A stretch of DNA of 64,000 bases from Nafulsella turpanensis ZLM-10 (GTDB lineage: Bacteria; Bacteroidota; Bacteroidia; Cytophagales; Cyclobacteriaceae), in assembly GCF_000346615.1 (NCBI RefSeq), contig NZ_ANNU01000006.1:62001-126000 (forward strand). Reading direction: 5' to 3'. The notes below the pieces were generated by a model that was not told where the DNA came from, did no database searches, and saw nothing but the letters and a program-made list of their open reading frames with translations. This document shows, piece after piece, positions 44,031 to 52,949 of this stretch; the stretch's first letter is position 1; every line of letters starts with the position of its first letter. A program made the translations under genes and the position numbers.

Positions 44031-46532
44031 ATGTATTCTTTCACAACGAAAGGGCTCCGTCCATTGCTAAGCCTCCTGCTGGCTGGTAGCTTAATGGCCA
44101 GCTGTTCTGTATTCCAGCAACAGCCTGCTGTTACTGCCGCCGCCCCAGCCAAAGAAGGTAGCAAGGAAAAAGGTAAGATGAAGCCCTACAAAAAGCTCAT
44201 TACAGAAGAGGCCAAAACCGACGAAGGCCTTTTTAAGGTACACCAGCTGGATGACAAGTACTACTACGAAATTCCAGACTCGCTGCTTCGCCGCGAAATG
44301 CTGCTGGTAACCCGTATTGCCAAAACTGCCAATAATCTTGGCTATGGTGGCGAAAAATTAAACTCCCAGGTAATTCGCTGGCAGAAGAAGAACGACAAGA
44401 TTCTACTCCGCCTTGTTAGCTACGATAATGTGGCCAATGATTCTTTACCGGTGTATCAGTCCGTTCGCAATTCGAACTTCGAGCCTATTCTTTATTCTTT
44501 CAATATTGAAGCAATTGGTCCCGATTCCTCTTCCCATGTTATTAATGCCAGCCCCTTCTTCACTGAAGATGTCCCTTCCATAGGATTGGATGCCGACAGT
44601 CGCAAAGAATACAAAGTAAGCAAGCTTGATGGCGACCGCTCCTTTATCGAAAGCATCAAGAGCTTCCCTATTAATATCGAGGCCCGCAATGTAATGACTT
44701 ACAATGCCTCTGAAGCACCTTCTAATGATGAGTCAGGCACTATTTCGCTGGAAATTAATAATTCCATGCTGCTCCTGCCGGCAGTGCCCATGATGCCTCG
44801 CCTTGCCGATAACCGCATGGGCTTTTTCACGACCACCCAGGTAGATTACGGCCTCGATGAGCAGAAAGCCACTGAGCGTACTTATATTGTTCGCTGGGAG
44901 CTGAAGCCAAAGCCGGAGGATATGGAGGCTTACCTGAACGGTGAGCTGGTAGAACCGGCAGAGCCTATTGTTTATTATATTGACCCTGCTACTCCTGAAA
45001 AATGGCGTAAATACCTGAAGCAGGGAGTTGAAGACTGGCAGGTAGCTTTTGAGGAAGCCGGCTTTAAAAATGCCATTATTGCCAAGGATCCACCAAGTCC
45101 TGAAGAAGACCCGGACTGGAGCCCTGAGGATGCACGTTATTCTGTTATCCGCTACTTTGCTTCGGATGTACAAAATGCTTACGGCCCCAACACCCATGAC
45201 CCACGCTCAGGGCAGATCCTGGAGAGCGACATCGGCTGGTACCATAATGTAATGAACCTGCTCCGTAACTGGTACTTCATCCAAACTGCTGCCGTTAATC
45301 CCGAGGCCCAGAAAGTAAAGTTTGATGATGAAGTGATGGGCCGACTCATTCGTTTTGTATCTGCCCATGAAGTTGGCCATACTATTGGCCTTGCCCATAA
45401 TATGGGTTCCAGCTTTGCCTATCCGGTGGACTCACTTCGTTCGGCTGAGTTTACCAAAAAAATGGGTACGGCCCCTTCTATTATGGACTATGCGCGTTTT
45501 AATTATATAGCACAGCCTGAAGACACAGGTGTAGCGCTTTACCCTGAAATTGGCCCCTACGATAAATGGGCGGTAAAGTGGGGCTATACCTTCTTCCCCG
45601 AAGCTCGTACTCCCGATGAGGAAAGCGCCACCCTTAATAAGTGGATCGTAGAGCGTGCCGACAACCCTATTTACGATTTTGGCCGCCAGACTCGTAACCC
45701 TATCGACCCCCGTGCACAAACAGAAGATTTGGGCAACAACGCTATGAAAGCCAGTACCTACGGCATCCAGAACCTGCAGCGGATTGTGCCAAACCTGGTG
45801 GAATGGACCAGCGCAGAAGGTAAAAATTACGAAGACCTTGAAGAGCTGTACATGCAGGTAATAGGCCAGTGGAATCGTTATATGGGCCATGTTACCAGTA
45901 ACATCGGCGGTGTGTATGAAAACTACAAAACCTACGATCAGGATGGTTCAGTGTATGAGCCTGTACCAGCCGAAATACAGGAAGAAGCCGTTTATTTCCT
46001 GAATGAGCAGGCTTTTGAAACCCCTGAATGGATGCTGAATAAAGAGGTTCTGCGTCGAATCGAAGGTACAGGAAGCGTAAAACGGATAAAAGACCTCCAG
46101 GAGAATATTCTGGAAAATGTACTTGATCCGGGCCGTCTTGCCAGACTCATCGAAGCACAGGCAATTGATGAGAGTAATTACGGCCTTACGAACCTGCTGA
46201 ACGACCTTCGCGGTGGCATCTGGACAGAGCTTGAAAACGGGCAGGCGACAGATACCTACCGTCGTAACCTGCAGCGTACTTATGTAGCACAGCTCGGTTC
46301 GCTTATGACAGAAGAGCAGCAGCAGATACCAGGCCGTGCCCGCTCATTCTATGGCTTTACGCCTGTAGATGTAGAGCTTTCGGACATCCGTCCGGTAGTA
46401 AGAGCCGAGTTAGAGCGCCTGCAGCGTGAATTAAGCCGGGCCGAAAACCGCAGCCGCGATACCTTAACCCGCTACCATTATCAGGACCTCGTTGAAAGAA
46501 TCGACGAAATCCTGGACCCGGAAGAAGCTTAA
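44031..46532 (+). CDS. zinc-dependent metalloprotease lipoprotein (DUF5117/DUF5118 type)
   Basis: An 833-residue exported protein with lipobox LMASC near residue 24. DUF5118/DUF5117-like regions cover about residues 45-300 (LVTRIAKTANNLGYGGEKLN, SQVIRWQKKNDKILLRLVSY) and the metzincin site HEVGHTIGLAHNMGSS (first His about 446) is followed by the Met-turn SIMDYARFNY. This long family is common in Bacteroidota; substrate unknown. I start at ATG 44031 instead of a TTG 6 bp upstream. A strong terminator follows, making it a single-gene unit. Confidence 0.93.
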   Translation: MYSFTTKGLRPLLSLLLAGSLMASCSVFQQQPAVTAAAPAKEGSKEKGKMKPYKKLITEEAKTDEGLFKVHQLDDKYYYEIPDSLLRREMLLVTRIAKTANNLGYGGEKLNSQVIRWQKKNDKILLRLVSYDNVANDSLPVYQSVRNSNFEPILYSFNIEAIGPDSSSHVINASPFFTEDVPSIGLDADSRKEYKVSKLDGDRSFIESIKSFPINIEARNVMTYNASEAPSNDESGTISLEINNSMLLLPAVPMMPRLADNRMGFFTTTQVDYGLDEQKATERTYIVRWELKPKPEDMEAYLNGELVEPAEPIVYYIDPATPEKWRKYLKQGVEDWQVAFEEAGFKNAIIAKDPPSPEEDPDWSPEDARYSVIRYFASDVQNAYGPNTHDPRSGQILESDIGWYHNVMNLLRNWYFIQTAAVNPEAQKVKFDDEVMGRLIRFVSAHEVGHTIGLAHNMGSSFAYPVDSLRSAEFTKKMGTAPSIMDYARFNYIAQPEDTGVALYPEIGPYDKWAVKWGYTFFPEARTPDEESATLNKWIVERADNPIYDFGRQTRNPIDPRAQTEDLGNNAMKASTYGIQNLQRIVPNLVEWTSAEGKNYEDLEELYMQVIGQWNRYMGHVTSNIGGVYENYKTYDQDGSVYEPVPAEIQEEAVYFLNEQAFETPEWMLNKEVLRRIEGTGSVKRIKDLQENILENVLDPGRLARLIEAQAIDESNYGLTNLLNDLRGGIWTELENGQATDTYRRNLQRTYVAQLGSLMTEEQQQIPGRARSFYGFTPVDVELSDIRPVVRAELERLQRELSRAENRSRDTLTRYHYQDLVERIDEILDPEEA

Positions 46533-46553
46533 TTGCTTTCGTGCCCTAACTTA

Positions 46554-46592
46554 AACAGCCTGTCGCTCAGTGAGCGACAGGCTGTTTTTTTT
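46554..46592 (+). terminator. strong bidirectional terminator
   Basis: AACAGCCTGTCGCTCA (46554-46569) and TGAGCGACAGGCTGTT (46571-46586) pair over 16 bp, with T8 following on the plus strand. It ends the metalloprotease transcript and could also stop the convergent lipoprotein gene. Confidence 0.9.
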
Positions 46593-46610
46593 CTCATAAA
46601 TTTTATATAA

Positions 46611-47057
46611 CTACTCTACCAGAATTGTGTAAATTTCTTTTTCCTCATTTAGCCTAAACTCAGCTCCTTCTATTTTAACCTCATGGTAGCGGGTAAAAGC
46701 ACAGCAGTCTTCTGAAAGCCTTTCTGCATCGACAAAGAGGGTGAAAACTTCTTCACCGGCCAGTTGAATGGAAGAAAGAACAGTTTCGGTTTGCCAGCCA
46801 ATACTGTGGATACGGAGTAAATTGAGTCCGTTTTCTTCCACAAAAGTAAACTCAAGCTCGCCTCCATCTGCGGTATTTACCACCTCTATCTGGTCGGGGC
46901 TGTAGGTGCCTTTCGCAAATACATTTTCGCCCGTGGCTTTATCCACTATATTGAACCGAAAGAGGCCGGGAGGTGTGTTACAAAGGTAATCTTCACAATC
47001 ATCCGTCTGGCAGCCCTGCACGGCAAGGAGAGCAAAAAGGAAAAGCAGCTTTTTCAT
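46611..47057 (-). CDS. lipoprotein of unknown function
   Basis: A 148-residue lipoprotein: MKKLLFLFALLAVQGC gives a clear signal with lipobox VQGC and mature N-terminus CQTDDCEDYLC. The rest is predicted beta-rich (GLFRFNIVDKATGENVFAKG, LLRIHSIGWQTETVLSSI), with paired Cys (SEDCCAF) that may form disulfides. No domain recognised. I use the ATG at 47057, since the version 21 bp longer only adds a polar leader in front of a complete signal peptide. The 250 bp upstream contain a 14-bp (AT)7 run at 47178-47191. Confidence 0.78.
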   Translation of the reverse strand: MKKLLFLFALLAVQGCQTDDCEDYLCNTPPGLFRFNIVDKATGENVFAKGTYSPDQIEVVNTADGGELEFTFVEENGLNLLRIHSIGWQTETVLSSIQLAGEEVFTLFVDAERLSEDCCAFTRYHEVKIEGAEFRLNEEKEIYTILVE

Positions 47058-47309
47058 AGTTTCAAAAGGTTTCATCATGTTAACTTTTATAATTCAGGAA
47101 CGGGTCCCACAGGTTAAAGCACAAAAATTGCAAGAGAGGCGGCGGTAGTTTCTACCGGTTAGCCGACCTTCACAACAATATATATATATATGCTACACAA
47201 ATTAGAAAAAAAAGTATTTTTCCTTTCTAAATCGCCTGCAGCTAAACCACAACAATGAGGTGCAGTTTATTAAGCAGAAATGGCTTTCAGTTCATCCTAT
47301 CTTTAATTT

Positions 47310-47909
47310 ATGAAACCAATGAAAATGACCTTCAGACAAAAGATATTAAAGGCACTCTATCCGCTCGTAATGAAATTCAGCGGGGGCAGCAGCAAAGGAA
47401 AGATTATCCGGAATAGCCAGAAGGCTAAACCCTCACGGCCTTTTCATCAGCTTAAAACCAGTCTTAATAATGGAGAAGAGCTGGACTTTAGTCAGCTGAA
47501 AGGAAAAAAGGTACTGGTGGTGAACACTGCCTCCAACTGTGGGTATACCGGGCAGTACAGCGAATTACAAAAGTTGCAAGAGCAATACGGTAAGCAGCTG
47601 CAGGTAATAGGTTTTCCGGCGAATGATTTTAAAGAGCAGGAAAAGGCTGATGATGCAAGCATTGCCGAATTTTGCCAGCTCAACTATGGTGTTAGTTTTC
47701 CGCTCTCAAAAAAGAGTCAGGTAGTAAAAGGAAAAGGGCAGCACCCTGTATTTGAATGGCTGAGTAATCCGGCTGAAAATGGGTGGAACAGGCAGCCCCC
47801 GGAGTGGAACTTCAGTAAGTACCTGATCAATGAAGATGGGGTTTTAACTCATTACTTCGGTCCGGCAGTTTCGCCCCTGAGCAAGGAGGTGCAAAGGCAG
47901 CTTAGCTGA
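47310..47909 (+). CDS. glutathione peroxidase-like thiol peroxidase
   Basis: A 199-residue peroxidase reducing hydroperoxides, in bacteria usually with thioredoxin. The catalytic tetrad region is visible: Cys in NTASNCGYTGQYSELQKL, the Gln in GFPANDFKEQEK, and the Trp-Asn pair in PPEWNFSKYLIN. The FPANDF segment replaces the common FPCNQF, so the usual second (resolving) Cys is absent there. An N-terminal extension of about 45 residues with a hydrophobic/basic helix (RQKILKALYPLVMKFSGG) is atypical and may associate with the membrane. The Cys form is non-seleno. Confidence 0.92.
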   Translation: MKPMKMTFRQKILKALYPLVMKFSGGSSKGKIIRNSQKAKPSRPFHQLKTSLNNGEELDFSQLKGKKVLVVNTASNCGYTGQYSELQKLQEQYGKQLQVIGFPANDFKEQEKADDASIAEFCQLNYGVSFPLSKKSQVVKGKGQHPVFEWLSNPAENGWNRQPPEWNFSKYLINEDGVLTHYFGPAVSPLSKEVQRQLS

Positions 47910-48013
47910 TACTCCTGTTAAGTACCGCCGATAATTAAAGGTAAAAATCTATCTCCAGGCCCATCTGCAATCCTGTTTTTTCGTACTACTTAACAGCACA
48001 AAATAAAGAAGGT

Positions 48014-48262
48014 ATGATAAATGAGGAATTGCAAAAAAAAATGGCCAAAACTTACCCACCTTCTTCCCTGCAGCGCATACGCTATAAGGGAAAAGATGTG
48101 GCGTTTAAAACTGATGCCGACGGAAACCCCATACTCCTTTTTATTGGCAAAGAAAATGAAGAAGGAAATGTGAAAGGGGAACGTTATGCCCGCACATTAA
48201 AATATGACCGGGAAGGAAAGCGAATTAAAGACCACTGGGAGCTGAAAGGAAAGGCAACCTAA
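48014..48262 (+). CDS. small conserved-looking protein, unknown function
   Basis: An 82-residue soluble, very charged protein (MINEELQKKMAKTYPPSSLQ, then KDVAFKTDADGNPILLFIGK and GERYARTLKYDREGKRIKDH). A two-strand motif (VAFKTDADGNPILLFIG) precedes a basic tail. Coding bias and a 3' end well separated from neighbours support a real gene. I recognise no named domain. Upstream sequence ATTTAAAATAAAGAAGGT gives a weak ribosome site (AAGAAGG) 3 bp before the ATG. Confidence 0.72.
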   Translation: MINEELQKKMAKTYPPSSLQRIRYKGKDVAFKTDADGNPILLFIGKENEEGNVKGERYARTLKYDREGKRIKDHWELKGKAT

Positions 48263-48416
48263 AATTCATCTTTTGAAAAGCCTAGCCTTATAAATAACAA
48301 TTACTCCCTTCTTCTGTCCCTTTTCTGGTTCACAGCCATAGTCATTTCTACTACTTTTACTTTTTTCCAAACCTTCGGCCCTGCTTTGGATTTATGTAAA
48401 GTAAAATGGGAAAGCT

Positions 48417-49253
48417 ATGGAGAGAAGGAAGACGCCGATAGTGGTAGGGCACCGGGGCGCCAGAGGACTGGAACCCGAGAATACACTAAAGGCTTTTGAG
48501 GAGGCCCTTGAGCTGGGGGCCAAAGGACTGGAAATGGACCTTTATATGACCAGGGATGGGCAGGTAGTGGTTACCCACGATGCCACCATTTCGCCTGCTT
48601 TGTGCCTGTCACCTGATGGTAAACCACTGGAGGAGCAGGAGAGCGAACGCCTGCAAATTTATCAGCTCAACTATAGTCAAATCAAACCTTTCGACTGCGG
48701 CTCTGCAGATAATGAAGATTTTCCTGCCCAGGAAAATACAGAGGCTCATATCCCGCTGCTGGCAGATGTACTTGCCACCGCAGGACGCTATTCCTCGCCC
48801 CATACTCCCCTCACTTACCTGATGGAAATAAAATCAGGGCCGGAAACGGATGGCCGGCAGCATCCGGCGCCACGCTTTTTTGTACAGCAGGTAATGGAAA
48901 TTATTTCCGGGCAAAAAGCGGAAAAGGAAGCTGTTATGATAGGATTTGACAAGAGGGTGCTGCGGGAGGCCAGGGAGCAGAATCCGGGAGTTCGCACAGG
49001 CCTATCAATTGTAGAGCTATCGGGGCTGGAGCGGGAGCTGGAAGAGTTAGGCTTTGTTCCGGATTTTATATGCCCCCTCCACACAGAACTTAACCAGGAC
49101 TTTCTGGAAAAAGCCTGGAAAAGAGGATTGCAGGTAATTGCCTGGACTGTAAATGAGGTAGAGGACCAGCAAAGAATGATTCAGCTGCAGGTCGATGGCA
49201 TTATCACGGATTACCCAGACAGGGCTTTGAAACTGATACAGGAGCAGATATGA
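48417..49253 (+). CDS. glycerophosphodiester phosphodiesterase
   Basis: A 278-residue TIM-barrel enzyme hydrolysing glycerophosphodiesters to glycerol-3-phosphate and alcohol. Signature VVGHRGARGLEPENTLKAFE (His-Arg, Glu-Asn-Thr) and EMDLYMTRDGQVVVTHDATI supply the catalytic His pair and metal-binding Glu/Asp; VDGIITDYPDRAL is the C-terminal barrel signature. No signal peptide is evident, so it should be cytoplasmic. Its stop (TGA) overlaps the next ATG by 4 bp (ATGA), so the membrane protein is translationally coupled. Confidence 0.94.
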   Translation: MERRKTPIVVGHRGARGLEPENTLKAFEEALELGAKGLEMDLYMTRDGQVVVTHDATISPALCLSPDGKPLEEQESERLQIYQLNYSQIKPFDCGSADNEDFPAQENTEAHIPLLADVLATAGRYSSPHTPLTYLMEIKSGPETDGRQHPAPRFFVQQVMEIISGQKAEKEAVMIGFDKRVLREAREQNPGVRTGLSIVELSGLERELEELGFVPDFICPLHTELNQDFLEKAWKRGLQVIAWTVNEVEDQQRMIQLQVDGIITDYPDRALKLIQEQI

Positions 49254-49924
49254 CTCTACTTTTTCAACAGCTAAGCACTACTTTTGGAGGATACTTCAGC
49301 AGCTTTCAGGCCAGCCTTCACTCCTCATCTCTGGCCGATGGAACCACAGGGCTCTGGCTAAAGCTTGCCTATACCGTTTTTGTGCTGGCGCTTATTCCAG
49401 TTTACTGGAAATACTGGGGACCGGCAAACTTTTTATGGCTTCCTGATTTTGCCCTTTTTCTGGGGATAGGAGCCCTTTGGCTGGAGAGCAGCCTGCTCAC
49501 CAGTATTTTAGCGGTAGGCGTGCTGTTTCCGGCGCTGTACTGGACTTTTGAGCTGGTCGTTAGGCTCCTGAGCGGGAAGCGGCTTTCCGGCCAGACAGAT
49601 TACCTGTGGAACCAGAAGCACCCGCTGCACCTGCGGCTGCTTTCTCTCTTCCATGTTTTCCTTCCGGCTGTTCTCCTCCTCATGCTTACCCGTCTTGGTT
49701 ATGACCCCCGGGCACCTTATTTCATGACCCTTCTGGGCTGGATCGTCCTTTTTTTATGCTATAAGCTTACGCCTCCTTCTGCCAACATCAATTGGGTATT
49801 CGGTTTTGGAAGCTCCCCACAGTACAAAATTTCTTCCCGTTATTTTGTGCTTTTGATGATGACGCTCTATCCAATCCTTCTCTTTTTTCCCACCCATTTT
49901 TTACTGGCAGTTATTTTCTGGTAG
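49250..49924 (+). CDS. polytopic membrane protein, NFLWLPD/NINWVFG type
   Basis: A 224-residue protein with about six hydrophobic segments. The motifs ANFLWLPDFALFLG and PSANINWVFGFG, plus SGQTDYLW and LTRLGYDPRAP, resemble a family usually annotated only as membrane-associated protein in Proteobacteria and Planctomycetes; I know no assigned function. It is coupled to the glycerophosphodiesterase gene by an ATGA overlap, so a role in lipid or phosphodiester handling is possible but only guessed from position. Confidence 0.83.
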   Translation: MTLLFQQLSTTFGGYFSSFQASLHSSSLADGTTGLWLKLAYTVFVLALIPVYWKYWGPANFLWLPDFALFLGIGALWLESSLLTSILAVGVLFPALYWTFELVVRLLSGKRLSGQTDYLWNQKHPLHLRLLSLFHVFLPAVLLLMLTRLGYDPRAPYFMTLLGWIVLFLCYKLTPPSANINWVFGFGSSPQYKISSRYFVLLMMTLYPILLFFPTHFLLAVIFW

Positions 49925-50022
49925 GTTTTCAAAATGAACCTGCCAGGTCAGGTACTTCTGTTAATATGGAATGATGATAAAAGCTCTTTCTATTTCTACC
50001 ATCGGCAGGAGCTCCTGCACCC

Positions 50023-51336
50023 TTAAATGATGTTTCGCAACCTTAAAGTAGTTTTATATTCTTTGTCATCCCGCTTAAGGCGAAGGCGAATTTTTTTACC
50101 ATCCCGCCTCCTGAACTTTTCACTGATATCCATTAAGCTAAGATACTTTGTCCGGGTGAAATTAATTTTCATCAGCTCATCTCCCTTTTCTATACCTGCC
50201 TCCGCAGCAGGCGAACCTTCTCTTACCTCAACTACTATAAACTGGTTTAGCTCCGGCCCTTCGGCTACTAGTATAAGTCCTGTTTTACTGAAAACAAAAG
50301 GATCTTTATACTCCCGATTCTTCTTCAAGTATAAACGACCATTCGGGTAGTCGAAAATGACAGTAAAACGTTTCAGCAACTCTCCCCCAATGGTACCATC
50401 ACGGATACTTTCTTCGGCTATGGCATAAGAGGAGTCATTGGGGTAAGAGGTTAGCACATCTTCAAAGATAAATTCCTGCATGCTTAACTGGTGAATCCTA
50501 CCCATGTAGCCGGAAATATCGCCCACCAGCCCACGCCCTAACAAGCCAAAGATGGTTTTCTCCGGCAGTGGAAAGCGAGCTGTACTATCCTTTTTCTGGT
50601 GCAGCAGTAATGCATGGCTTGCTCCTGTATCCAGAAAAAGCCGCACCTCCTCCTTTTCTCCTCCCGCCCGGCTGCTCAGCGCACAGCTAATAATTGGTTT
50701 TGTATCTGTTATTTCCATGGCATATGCGGTATACCTTCTGGATGGCCGGAAAACCTCCGGCTCATAAAGAGTCAGGAGAGATTTCTCATAATCGATTTTC
50801 ACCACATAGCGGCGGAAGAGTTCATAACCAATAATTCCCTGTACCTCCACTCCCATCTGGCTGGAGAGCTGCAGGTAATCTTCTTCCAGCACCAGCATCG
50901 ACTGGCCATACGCACTCACCTCCGGCAACATAAAAGAAACATTGGAAGCCACGTAAGCATCGACCTGCTGTATATTACCTGCACCCTTTAAAGTAATTTT
51001 TCTATTATAAGGAATCTGCAATAAATCACTGTAAAGACGATCTGTAAGAATGGCCGTTTTTACACCAGTATCGAGCATAAAACTAAGCGGAATAAAGCCA
51101 TTGAGTAGAACGGGTACAATAATGAGATTATTAATTTTTTTAAAAGGCACCTCTGCCACCTTTCGGTTATTCTCTAACTGGAAGCCCAATTGTTGTCCAA
51201 CAACTGAAAAGTGACCTGCTGATATACAAAAAATGAATACAGGAAGTGCTCTCTTCCAATCCAGAAGAAGCAGTCTCCACCTGTACAGGCTTCCTTCCCC
51301 AAAATATTTGGGCTTATATATACACCTCCTCAGCAT
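50023..51336 (-). CDS. pepsin-like aspartyl protease with PDZ domain
   Basis: A 437-residue exported protease. A hydrophobic segment (ALPVFIFCISAGHFSVVGQQ, about residues 30-49) acts as signal. Two active-site motifs are visible, LSFMLDTGVKTAIL (about 86-) and VRLFLDTGASHALLL, so both halves of the bilobal fold are in one chain, followed by a PDZ domain (VVEVREGSPAAEAGIEKGDE, LMKINFTRT). The 29-residue basic leader before the signal is long; the true start may be further in, at a non-ATG codon. Substrate unknown. Confidence 0.88.
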   Translation of the reverse strand: MLRRCIYKPKYFGEGSLYRWRLLLLDWKRALPVFIFCISAGHFSVVGQQLGFQLENNRKVAEVPFKKINNLIIVPVLLNGFIPLSFMLDTGVKTAILTDRLYSDLLQIPYNRKITLKGAGNIQQVDAYVASNVSFMLPEVSAYGQSMLVLEEDYLQLSSQMGVEVQGIIGYELFRRYVVKIDYEKSLLTLYEPEVFRPSRRYTAYAMEITDTKPIISCALSSRAGGEKEEVRLFLDTGASHALLLHQKKDSTARFPLPEKTIFGLLGRGLVGDISGYMGRIHQLSMQEFIFEDVLTSYPNDSSYAIAEESIRDGTIGGELLKRFTVIFDYPNGRLYLKKNREYKDPFVFSKTGLILVAEGPELNQFIVVEVREGSPAAEAGIEKGDELMKINFTRTKYLSLMDISEKFRRRDGKKIRLRLKRDDKEYKTTLRLRNII

Positions 51337-51765
51337 GCCCTTATATTTGTAAGCTGCAAAAACTACAAAGCACCGTGCATAGCCTATTTTATACTATAAA
51401 ATTTTGCTATTCATCATAATAAAGATACATAATTTTGCTTTTATCCTTACTATCATACGCTTGTTTCATTCCTTTCCTTTTCTACCATGCCTTTTTCCAC
51501 TTGATGTGACTAATGCAGACATCAATGGCAGGAAGAGTAAAACCTCACTCATACCCATCCCGGCTCAATTCTTCACGCAAAAGGTGGAATACCTTTTTAT
51601 CTTTTCCTGTTGTTCGACCCCTGCAGTTAAAAGTCTTTATTTTTTCTGCCCTTCGAGCGGCACATTAATTATTGTGCAAAATTTTAGTCTTATATTAAAA
51701 TAAAAGTTGCTTTAATGACATAAAGTATTTAATTATGCAGTAATTATTACATCATATATTTTACC
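51337..51765. other. AT-rich gene-free region
   Basis: This 429-bp region separates the divergent aspartyl protease and TerB-like genes. It is very AT-rich. A 99-codon plus-strand frame within has low-complexity Phe/Leu/Ser content and no domain, and I do not call it. A TATATTTG at 51345-51352 on the plus strand fits the -7 consensus but is over 400 bp from the next plus gene. Confidence 0.4.
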
Positions 51766-52197
51766 ATGGAGCTGCTAACAGATCAACCTTCCATTAATAA
51801 ACTCAGAAAGAGTTTTTATAATGTCTTTGCCTATTTTCTTTCTACAGAGGCTGATAAGGGAGTTATGAACTGCCTGTTTAAATGGGGGCTGCAGCTTAAC
51901 ATCTATAAAATAGAGCTCCTCCGGATTAGGGCCATGCCAGCTTTGCTTTCTTTTGAAAAGCCTACCAGAGAAAATGAAGCCCTTGAACAGGTTTACGACC
52001 TGGTATATATGACGTACATGGATGGAATTGTAGAAGATGTAGAGCTAGAAGTAATTAACTCTTTTGTGAAAGCTATAGGCATGGAGCCTCATGTCGTAAA
52101 TAATATGCTTAAAGCACTGGTAAGTGCTTCTTTCGACGGGGTTGACGATGCATCGCTTAGAAAGGATATTTTACTTCATCCGGAGGTGTATACATAG
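51766..52197 (+). CDS. TerB-like domain protein, unknown function
   Basis: A 143-residue all-helical cytoplasmic protein. The second half, VYDLVYMTYMDGIVEDVELE followed by INSFVKAIGMEP, has the paired-acid helix pattern (D-G-x-V-x-x-x-E) of the TerB/tellurite-resistance-like fold that may bind metal. The N-terminal part (SINKLRKSFYNVFAYFLSTE) is unlike known proteins I recognise. Tellurite resistance itself is not implied; the domain is broadly used in stress-linked proteins. Confidence 0.6.
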   Translation: MELLTDQPSINKLRKSFYNVFAYFLSTEADKGVMNCLFKWGLQLNIYKIELLRIRAMPALLSFEKPTRENEALEQVYDLVYMTYMDGIVEDVELEVINSFVKAIGMEPHVVNNMLKALVSASFDGVDDASLRKDILLHPEVYT

Positions 52198-52517
52198 ACT
52201 TATTCCTTACTAGAATCAGGCAGCTATTAACTTTATCCATCCTTTTGTCAGGAGAATAATAGCCAAACCCCAAAGGCACTTTGTTAAGACAGCCAAAGAG
52301 CTTCTCCACTTCATCTACAATACTTTAGTAGCAGGATAGAGCACATAAAGAGTGATTAAGCACCCGAAATATAAAAAGTCAGGGCTTTACAGCCCTTTAT
52401 CATCGAAGCAAGTATGGGGCAGCAAACGATGCCAAACGGGGAAGCGGGAGAGGGTTTTACGAAAGTAGACTTCCGGTACCTGAGTGCCGCCAGCAGTACC
52501 ACTTTTTACCGTACTGG
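52198..52517. other. gene-free spacer between convergent genes
   Basis: This 320-bp stretch lies between the TerB-like gene and the DUF493 gene. The only structure noted is AGGGCTTTACAGCCCT at 52382-52397 (AGGGCT/AGCCCT arms), which may be a weak terminator for the plus-strand gene. No open frame with coding character was found. Confidence 0.45.
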
Positions 52518-52520
52518 AGG

Positions 52521-52556
52521 AAAAAAAAAAACTGATAACACTAAAGTGCTATCAGT
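52521..52556 (-). terminator. terminator overlapping the DUF493 stop codon
   Basis: On the minus strand ACTGATAGCACT pairs with AGTGTTATCAGT (52545-52556 and 52531-52542, one G:T pair), followed by T10 (complement of A10 at 52521-52530). The stem includes the DUF493 stop codon (TAG at 52541-52543). Confidence 0.85.
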
Positions 52557-52810
52557 CCTTCTATATGCTGGGCCTTTTCATACACTTCGATAATCGAATC
52601 GCTTGAATTGGCCATTAGCTGAGCGGTTACACTTACATATTTTCCACCACTCGACTCCTTCGTCCGTACATTTACTTTCGGAAAAAGCTCCACTACAGCG
52701 TCCTCCTGTTTCCGCGGCACAATAAATTTAAAAGTATAGAGGCTGGGCCATTCATATTCATACTCCAGCTTTTCTCTAAAAGAATCAAAGTTCAGCTCTT
52801 TATTATTCAT
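52541..52810 (-). CDS. DUF493 family protein
   Basis: An 89-residue protein of the DUF493/YbeD family (ferredoxin-like fold), whose function is unknown though often next to lipoate or envelope genes in Proteobacteria. It shows YEWPSLYTFKFIVPRKQEDA, VVELFP and the strand GGKYVSVTAQLMAN. I choose the ATG at 52810 (MNNKELNFDSFREK) because family members begin here; a start 24 bp upstream adds only a basic leader. Own terminator directly downstream. Confidence 0.88.
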   Translation of the reverse strand: MNNKELNFDSFREKLEYEYEWPSLYTFKFIVPRKQEDAVVELFPKVNVRTKESSGGKYVSVTAQLMANSSDSIIEVYEKAQHIEGLIAL

Positions 52811-52870
52811 GCAGATTTTCTCCTTTCTTGTCAATACTAAAGCTTATAACACCTGACCATCTGTTAAAAT

Positions 52871-52929
52871 TCCGGCCTTTTCGCCGGACTTAAAAGCAAA
52901 AGGCCGAAAATGAATTTCCGGCCTTTTGC
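52871..52929 (-). terminator. terminator of the PpiD gene, two hairpins
   Basis: GCAAAAGGCCG (52896-52906) and CGGCCTTTTGC (52919-52929) form an 11-bp stem 20 bp past the ppiD stop; a second hairpin TCCGGC-CTTTTC-GCCGGA (52871-52888) follows in the transcript direction. Confidence 0.75.
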
Positions 52930-52949
52930 ATCAAATATTAATTTTTGTA

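Noticed and set aside
47178-47191. (AT)7 run as a phase-variable promoter repeat
   Set aside because: Only seven units, no promoter boxes at the right distance from the lipoprotein start; left as a remark in that gene's entry.
51404-51703. 99-codon plus-strand frame
   Set aside because: AT-rich, low-complexity Phe/Leu/Ser protein without domain or ribosome site.
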